Assembly: GCA_019426215.1 (NCBI GenBank)
Contig: CM033394.1
Span: 11,614,195-11,678,194, forward strand
DNA length: 64,000 nt
Source: Buddleja alternifolia
Lineage: Eukaryota; Streptophyta; Magnoliopsida; Lamiales; Scrophulariaceae
Direction: 5' to 3'
A model generated the notes under the pieces. The model was not told the DNA's origin, did no database searches, and worked only from the letters and a program-made list of their open reading frames with translations. This document shows positions 57,744 to 64,000 of this stretch, piece after piece (the first letter of the stretch is position 1; every line of letters begins with the position of its first letter). A program made the translations under genes and the position numbers.

Positions 57744-58450
57744 AATTACCCAACCACAAAACGAGAATCAATTATGGAGAAGATTCCAGAACGGGTATAC
57801 AGATTGCAATTATCGATAACTCCAAAGCACAAATACTGCCACAAAAGAAAAAATGAAAAAAGGAAGTCAGAAAGCATCACACAAACTCCAAATCCTAAAT
57901 ATAGAATATCAGAGCAGAAAAATAAACGGAAAAGGGGACATGAAACAAAATGAATCCTTAAGCTCAAGAGATTAAAGATCGAAAAGTAGTGTGGGATGCA
58001 CTGGTTAGCAGTGGTGTTCAGTGCAGCCACTGAAATCCGAGGTAGGAATGATAGTCGTAAACAACACCACGATCTGAAAACCCATATCCGATGAAGCAGG
58101 TTGCGTCGAAAACTCGTACAGGCAAAGTATGAAGAATGAACCTGAATCTCTTACATTCACTCGTGTAGAACCTGTAACTGATACTAAGGAATGAGACTGA
58201 AGGAATGAATGAACAAATATGGCAGACAAGGTTCTAAGATCCAGGGAATTCACAGCGGTGAGAGCACAACTTTTTGATAAAGGAGAAACTCACAAGGGTG
58301 AGAGGAGCACTCACAGTGGCGTGAGAGGAAAAGCTCACATGCGTGAGAGGAAAAGTTTAATTCTAAATATGAACTTTATTGGGTTGGAAAATTGAAATCG
58401 GAAATCAATTTTGTTTTGGGAATTATGAATTTTGTTTTCTGATTATGCTT
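57744..58450 (-). other. LINE 5' region with short hairpin repeats
   Basis: Probable 5' untranslated and promoter region of the LINE. At 58255-58350 a CTCAC...GTGAG motif recurs about four times at 20-35 base spacing (for example CTCACAAGGGTGAGAGGAG and CTCACATGCGTGAGAGGAAA). Each unit is itself a small hairpin. No coding frame. Confidence 0.6.
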
Positions 58451-59470
58451 CGAATCTGCACTTGGGCTGTTCTTCAAATCTGGGAATGGAAGAGTTTGTG
58501 AATCTCTTGAATCTGAATTTGGGGCTGATTTTCGATTCTGCAAATCGATTTTTGTTCATGTATTTTCTGGAATTAGTTTTGGGTGTAAGAATTCTGTAGA
58601 ATTGCGAATTGAATTTTGGTTTTGGGCTAAATCTGAAATTCTGGAAAATTGATCGAAAAGCTTGAATCGTCGGAAATCGCTGCTCCAGGACAATCGAGCG
58701 CCGGTGTTTGCCGGCTAAAGCCACGCTGGTATCGATGCTAGACTCTCCGTCGGAGATGACCGATTTTGGCCATGGAAAACCGCCTCTGCGATTGATAGCG
58801 AATTCTGTCAATCTGCGCTACAGTGAGATACTAACGGCAGCGAAACATTTTATCCGGTTGGGCCGCTGAGAATGGCGTTCATATCGCCGCCGAAACGGAT
58901 GCTAAAATCATTGGAGAGGGCGGTGATATAGCCATTAAAGGCCGACTTCGTGTGCTGATTTCTTTTGCCACGAAATCGCGATTTAATGTCATTCTGGGGG
59001 GTGGTGATGATGGCGTAGATGATGAATGAAGGCGGCGGCGGTGCCGCGCGCTGCTATTATGTCCGACAATGTCGCCGGTGCGGCGCCGGTGCGCCACTGG
59101 CAACACAATCAGTGAGGAAGACGAAGATGAAGAGTTGGGCTAGGGCATTTGTAGTGTTGGGCTTGGTCCAATGCTCATTTATTTAATGATGAGTTGGGCT
59201 TGGCCCACTCTAATTAATTAATCAAAAGCTCAAGCTGGATTTATTAAATTAACGTGGTGTTGGGCTTGGCCCACTCGAATTAATTAAATAAATAGCCCAA
59301 CCTAGTTTTAATTAAAAGTGTTGGGCTTGCCCAGCACGAATTAATTAATTGTTGGCCCAACATGAATTAATTCAATTAAGTATTAGACTTGGACCCAATT
59401 GTAATTGAATTATTAATTGGGTAAGACCCAGACCCAAACCCAATTTTAATTAATTGGGTCAAACTTCGTC
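58451..59470 (+). other. copia leader C, right part (probable)
   Basis: GC-rich, CCGG-dense sequence (58670-59110) is followed by an AT-rich part (59155-59460). In the AT-rich part TTGGGCTTGGCCCA-like motifs alternate with AATTAATTAA. The same GC-to-AT layout is seen in leaders B and D. No credible gene; open frames here are incidental. Confidence 0.5.
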
Positions 59471-59477
59471 CTTATCA

Positions 59478-60610
59478 AAAATATGCATTCCAAGAGCATC
59501 GGAGATTGCTAAATCGGAACCATCGATATTGTCGGTGGAAAAAAGCTTTCAATGGGAATATAGAAGAAGGCCGAGCTCCTAAGTGCTTGACTGGTGAAGA
59601 AGTGTTTGAGAATATAAAAGACTTGGAGGTCTAATTTGGAAAGACTTTTGTAGGTGGCCTTGCAAAAACTGGGTGGAAAAAAAGGTCAATTTTCTTTGAG
59701 TTGCCGTATTAGACGTCTTTACATGTTAGACATTTTCTTGATATTATGCATATTGAGAAAAATGTATTTGATAGTGTCATTGGTACACTTCTAAATGTGC
59801 CCGAAAAGACAAAAGATGGCGTAAAGGCAAGGTTAGACTTGGTTGAAATGAAGATAAGAGAAAAATTGGCACCAACAAATAAGGGAAACGTACTTATTTG
59901 CCTCCAACAGCTCACACTCTATCCAGGAAAGAAACAATTACATTATGTGAGTTTCTTAATGGAGTGAAAGTTCCAGAAGGGTATTCTTCAAACATTAGCA
60001 GTCTTGTATCAATGAAGGACTTGAAGCTAAGCACATGAAGACTCACGATTGTCATGTGATCATGGATCATTTGCTACCAATTGCTATACGGGCCATTTTG
60101 CCAAAAAAGGTGAGAGAAACTATAACCTCATTATGTTTCTTCTTCAAAGCAATGTGGAGCAAGGTGTTTGATCCTGAACAATTGCCTGCACTTCAGAAAC
60201 AAATTGCCATCACTTTGTGCGAGATTGAGATGTATTTTCCACCAGCGTTTTTTTATATCATGACTCACCTACCTATTCACTTGGTTAGAGAGACACAACT
60301 ATGTGGACCCGCTTATATGAGATCTATGTATCCGGCTGAGCGTTATATGAAGGTATTAAAAGGCTACGTGAAAAATTGTAGTCAACCGGAAGGTTGCATT
60401 GTTGAACAGTACATAGTTGATTAAGCGATTACATTTTGCACAGAATATTTCAAAGATTCTAATGTTGCAGAGCTTCCAAAGTCTCATGTTGTGGGAGGGA
60501 GAGCAGAAGGAGAAAGCGTACTTGGAAAGCAATAAGTTAGTGTCCTTGCACACAAAGGGATCAGGCACACCTACATGTGCTCCACAACACCGATTGAGGA
60601 GATAGTGAGT
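59478..60610 (+). pseudogene. CACTA transposase fragment (TNP2-type)
   Basis: Reads HRRLLNRNHRYCRWKKAFNG, then LTGEEVFE, KKRSIFFELPY, HVRHFLDIMHIEKNVFDSVI and LLNVPEKTKDGVKARLDL. After frame changes near 59930 and 60020 it continues KTHDCHVIMDHLLPIAIRAI, LCEIEMYFPPAFFYIMTHL, MYPAERYMKVLKGYVKN and PEGCIVEQYI. These are the TNP2 (Transposase_21) end and DUF4218 of En/Spm transposases. Stops occur at about 59634, 59710, 60422 and 60535. The N-terminal transposase core and CACTA termini are missing. Confidence 0.88.
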
Positions 60611-60964
60611 ATTAAAAGAATGCTCACTAAGAAGCGTAAGCCAAGATACTTCCAAGGCAGGCATAAGCTTCCGGATCTTGATGTAGAATTTTTGGAAGGT
60701 ATGGGTTTTCATCCATACGTTGAACCATTGAGACGACCTTTGAATTGGAAACCATCCAACGACCGAATGCAAGACATTTATAAGAGTATCCCTTCAACGG
60801 ATTGGGTGGAAAAACTGCTGGAATTGAATCAAAGCGCTAAACAAAGATGCGAGGACTACAATGAAGTCTATCATACAACAATGATAGACATTGATCGAGT
60901 CCTTCTGGATCTGGCGAATGAAATATTCCAGGAAGAGGTTTCCAAAAAGCGACAGAGAAGATGA
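60611..60964 (+). CDS. unrecognised open frame upstream of SIRE-like 3' end
   Basis: This frame is open from about 60575, but its first codons (STTPIEEIVS) may still be TNP2. From about 60625 it reads KKRKPRYFQGRHKLPDLDV, then LEGMGFHPYVEPLRRPLNW, IYKSIPSTDWVEKLLELNQS, and IDRVLLDLANEIFQEEVSKK to a stop at 60964. It is hydrophilic, basic at both ends and predicted helical. It lies directly before the conserved 3' untranslated part of the SIRE-like family, so it may be the end of an extra 3' frame of that element (such elements often have one after pol). It could also be part of a plant transposon-protein domain. I cannot name it, and the equivalent place in the other copy (26243-26431) has a different sequence. 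Confidence 0.4.
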   Translation: MKRMLTKKRKPRYFQGRHKLPDLDVEFLEGMGFHPYVEPLRRPLNWKPSNDRMQDIYKSIPSTDWVEKLLELNQSAKQRCEDYNEVYHTTMIDIDRVLLDLANEIFQEEVSKKRQRR

Positions 60965-61220
60965 ATGCATATTTTCTTTATCTTTATTGTATGCGTTGTC
61001 GCTTTAAATATTTTCAGTATAAATCATATATGCTCTCAATTCTATATTAATAAATGAATGATTTATCGCTGAAACATCTCGTTGAATCTAATCTAACCTT
61101 AGCTAACTTAACTAACTTTCTAACACTAACTTATATTTATTTTGGGCTTTTCTTTGAAACTCTTAAACTATAAAAGAGTTATAAAGGTTAAGGTCTTGAT
61201 ATCATCAAAAAGCGGGAAAT
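60965..61220 (+). other. SIRE-like 3' internal region and polypurine tract
   Basis: Matches 26455-26670 (AGTATAAATCATATAYGCT, TCTAACYTTAGCTAACTTAA) and ends with the purine tract AAAAAGCGGGAAAT at 61207-61220 before the LTR. Confidence 0.8.
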
Positions 61221-62721
61221 TGTTAGGAAATTTCATGTTAAATGTTTTGATGATGACAAGATAGGATTTTATATAAGACCCCAAAAAGAATGTAAGTTTG
61301 TGCCTTCATAGAAAGATTGTGTAAGCGTTTGAAAGTGTTGTTATTTTTGTTAGGCTTGTAATTTTTATCTTTGTAGATTTTAGACTAAGAATTTGATACT
61401 AAGTCGCAGAGAGAATTCTAGGTGAGTCTATTAAAGATGAAGTTGAGATCAGCGTCTGAAGTCAAGAGAAGATGAATATTTGTCTTAAGCGTCTGTCAAA
61501 CGCTGAAAGACTATTTCAGGATTTATGAACCAAGCGCTCAAGTTACTTAAGCGATTCAAAAATCAGATTCACCTGAAATAAATTCTCAAGTCATGGAGGA
61601 CTTAAATGCAATCATCAACGGACATTTATTTCCAACAGGAAATAAATTCAAATGCATTAAATGCCTGATAAGTGCATTAAACGTGATAAGCTATTATGAC
61701 TTGTGGACAAACCACCTTTTGACTAGACTGTCATAATTCAGAGTTCAAAGTCTGCTCTTGTCCAATCAAAACTAGCAGAATTTCAGGAATGTCAGAAAAG
61801 GGATTGTTTAACGCTCTGTGTGAGAGACACGCACCTGCATGTGTCCAACGGACAAATCCCAACAAGTCTCTATAAATAGTACCCTCCGGAAAACCCTAAA
61901 TACACACGTACATACACAGGAAAAAGGTCAAAACTTTGCGGACATTATTTGAGAGAAAAGCTTATAAACTCCATAGCCAAAATCCTCTCAAGTTTTTTAT
62001 ATACATTCCAAAGACAGTCGAAGATATTTCAAACATTTTCAAAGAAAAACCCTAAACTCCTATTGAGATATCCAAAGGTGTTTGAACTTCCCAACATCAA
62101 TCAAACCCATGACAAAACCCTCAACATCTTCTATCTGAGTAAGAAATTTTGTTGTTCACAAGCAGTATTTTTGTGTAAAAGAAGCTTGTTGAAGAAGGTC
62201 TTTATTGGAGCTGAAGTCTGTGTGATCAAGAAGCTCAAGATCGTCTTCCCTTTTCATCTATTTGGTAGAAGCCTCTGTGTGATCCTTCGAAAATCAATTT
62301 AGTGAAGTTCCTCCAAGTGCAAAGGAGAAGAAGGACGTAGCTGGGATTACATCACCCAGTGAAACTTACAATATCTTGTGTTATTTACTGTTTTATTCCT
62401 TTACTTTACATTTTTATATTATATCTTTGAAAAGGCATTAAACCGGTTAAGCATTTGTTTAACAAAAGAGAACGCTAAGCTTTAAAATTATTTTCGCTGT
62501 GCTAACCCTGATTAAGCGATTAAAACGTTACCCTTCTTTGGTAATTGTTGAAATCACTAAGTCTAAGTTATCTATCCTTAAGTGACCTAGCGCTCAGCTT
62601 ACCAAGCGTTCCAACCCTTTAAAAGTGGTTTGATTTTTTAAGTAAAAAAAAAGATTTCAGGGTCTATTCAACCCTCCCCCCCCCAGTTCTAGACCCTTTC
62701 GTATGCCACTTGGGACCATCA
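61221..62721 (+). repeat. SIRE-like 3' LTR (1501 bp)
   Basis: Begins TGTTAGGAAATTTCATG and ends TTGGGACCATCA. Homologous to 26671-28321 but with a shorter minisatellite part. The matching 5' LTR is not in the window or is lost. Confidence 0.85.
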
Positions 62722-63227
62722 ATCTATAAGTCCATGAACACAAGAGTTGACTCTCTAAGGCACTAGACCGAGCGGGTCGGCCAAGTAGGCGTCCATTATG
62801 GGCTTTTTAAGCCCAATGTTATAACTTAAGTGATATAAATCTATCACACTAGTTAATACCTAGGTCATAAGTTTTTATTAACACTTGAGCCACAAGAAAG
62901 AAAATTCCTCCTTTCCCTCTCTCCTTAGCTATCAGTCATAGTGCCAAGAAGAAGGAGAATTTTTTCAATCAAGTTTTTCCAGCGAGACAATTTAGAGGCA
63001 GCACTTTTGGACTGCTCGGATTAACAAGAAATCAGCCGGATTATACAGAAGAAGTTGAAGAAAATGAAAGCTTGAGTTTCTCCAACTACTTCTTTTCAAT
63101 GCGTAAAATGTCGATTTCCTTATCGTACATATGTTTGACAAAACCCCGAGATTGATCCTATTATGAGAAAATCCAAATAAATTTTAAAAACGTCATTTCC
63201 ATTGCATTTGGTTAATTTTCCCCAACA
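62722..63227 (+). repeat. copia LTR D (3' part only)
   Basis: The last ~500 bases of the LTR family: CTCCTTTCCCTCTCTCCTTAG, GACAATTTAGAGGCAGC, and the end TTCCCCAACA one base before a primer site. The upstream part is replaced by the SIRE-like LTR. Confidence 0.75.
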
Positions 63228-63228
63228 G

Positions 63229-63241
63229 TGGTATCAGAGTC
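63229..63241 (+). other. primer-binding site D
   Basis: TGGTATCAGAGTC, one mismatch to the initiator-methionine tRNA site. Confidence 0.82.
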
Positions 63242-64000
63242 AGGTCGCGGGGTTCGGCGTATGTAATTTACGTGTAAATATGTGATTAAACGCATGATTT
63301 AGAGTTTTTCGCGATGCATGATTAGATATGTGGATTTCGTGTTTTTTGTTTTCGTGAGGAAATTTAATTATTTTATTCATTAGAAATTAATAAATTGAAT
63401 TTTATATAATTTTAATTTGATAAAATAATCATGAAAAGATGGGGATCGGAAATCCCCACGCCGGCAGCAAAACCCGCCGCCGCGGTGGTGGCGGGGAATG
63501 ACCGGCGGTAAGAGCCGCCGACTACTGGGCCCCCACACGAGCAGATTGGGTCTGCCTTGTGCAGGCCCAGCAATGGGCTCGTTCGACCTACAGTCGGGCT
63601 ATAGTGTGCGAATGGGCCGCCCAGCGACAGGCCATGATGTTAAGGCGCTGTGTTGTTGGGCTCCACAGCGAGCCCGCCTGTGTGCTTTTTAAACACACAG
63701 GCCGGTCAAACCGACCCTGATTGACTAATGGGTAACCTGGGTATAATTTTAAATAAATATATTTATTTAGTTTTTGATTAAATTTGGATTCTAATGCAAA
63801 AATAAATGATGATTATTTATTTTAATGTTCCAAGTTATCTAGTGTTAATTAAAGTTGGACTTTGAATTAAATTGGATACTTTCTATTATAAAATTAAGTT
63901 TAATAAACTTAGATATTAATTTTTATTAAAATTGGATTTTAAGATAGCATTAATTGGAGTTCATTAAAATTGAATTTTCGGATAGAATTAAATAAATTTA
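63242..64000 (+). other. copia leader D, non-coding
   Basis: Leader of copy D: a GC-rich patch (63450-63720) then an AT-rich zone to the window edge, as in leaders B and C. A 64-codon frame at 63498-63692 is in the GC-rich patch and looks incidental. Confidence 0.5.

Larger units (their letters stand above)
52089..58450 (-). mobile_element. near full-length LINE (L1-type), minus strand
   Basis: Contains, on the minus strand, a 5' untranslated region with short repeats, an intact ORF1, ORF2 with one stop and one frameshift, and a short poly(A) (8 T on the plus strand at 52089-52096). Few mutations suggest a relatively young insertion. It appears to sit in the leader of copia copy C. The 5' boundary (about 58450) and target duplications were not pinned down. 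Confidence 0.88.

Noticed and set aside
58443..59106. Two minus-strand open frames of 75-122 codons
   Set aside because: Low-complexity frames within probable copia leader sequence; no domain or conserved start.

Overview
This is plant nuclear DNA, very probably from a eudicot with a repeat-rich genome. It is AT-rich and I recognise no intact host gene. Nearly everything identifiable is transposable-element sequence, much of it nested: Ty1/copia and Ty3/gypsy LTR retrotransposons, non-LTR LINEs with plant-type ORF1 (DUF4283 plus CCHC) and ORF2 (endonuclease, RT, zf-RVT, RNase H), SINEs, Helitrons, Mutator-like (MULE), CACTA and hAT-type DNA elements. The species cannot be named from the window.

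Layout. 1-5772: a complete but decayed Tork-type copia element on the minus strand (two LTRs, 5-bp target duplication CCTTC) inserted in an older LINE zf-RVT fragment. 5773-11281: a foldback repeat, a CACTA MITE, LINE fragments and LTR fragments. 11292-14314: a MULE with 10-bp target duplication that carries a phytocyanin gene fragment and is split by a solo copia LTR (duplication AGTAT). 15011-19787: a 5'-truncated LINE with a 12-bp target duplication. 21330-29215: three tandem ~0.5-kb units, the middle one split by a 6.3-kb non-autonomous Helitron (22276-28568), which itself contains a MULE MITE and a SIRE-like copia remnant.

30264-33870: three tRNA-type SINEs, a small Helitron-like element and a MULE with perfect 9-bp duplication carrying LINE ORF1-type sequence. 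34430-39749: a gag-only Ty3/gypsy derivative with 40-bp tandem repeats and a MULE MITE inside its 5' LTR. 41179-41835: a hAT-like MITE. 42091-64000: fragments of one copia LTR family (LTR, primer-binding site, non-coding leader) in four forward copies and one reversed copy, interrupted by a gypsy pol fragment, a MULE-type piece of a Ulp1-like protease gene with an intact intron, a nearly full-length LINE (52089 to about 58450), a CACTA TNP2 fragment and another SIRE-like LTR.

The genes do not form a host pathway; each coding region belongs to, or was captured by, its own element. Most breaks are single stops, where the lost codon was often CAA, CAG or TGG (C-to-T type), or one- to two-base frameshifts. 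The parts of most interest are the gene-carrying MULEs and the Helitron whose empty site is preserved in a neighbouring tandem unit.
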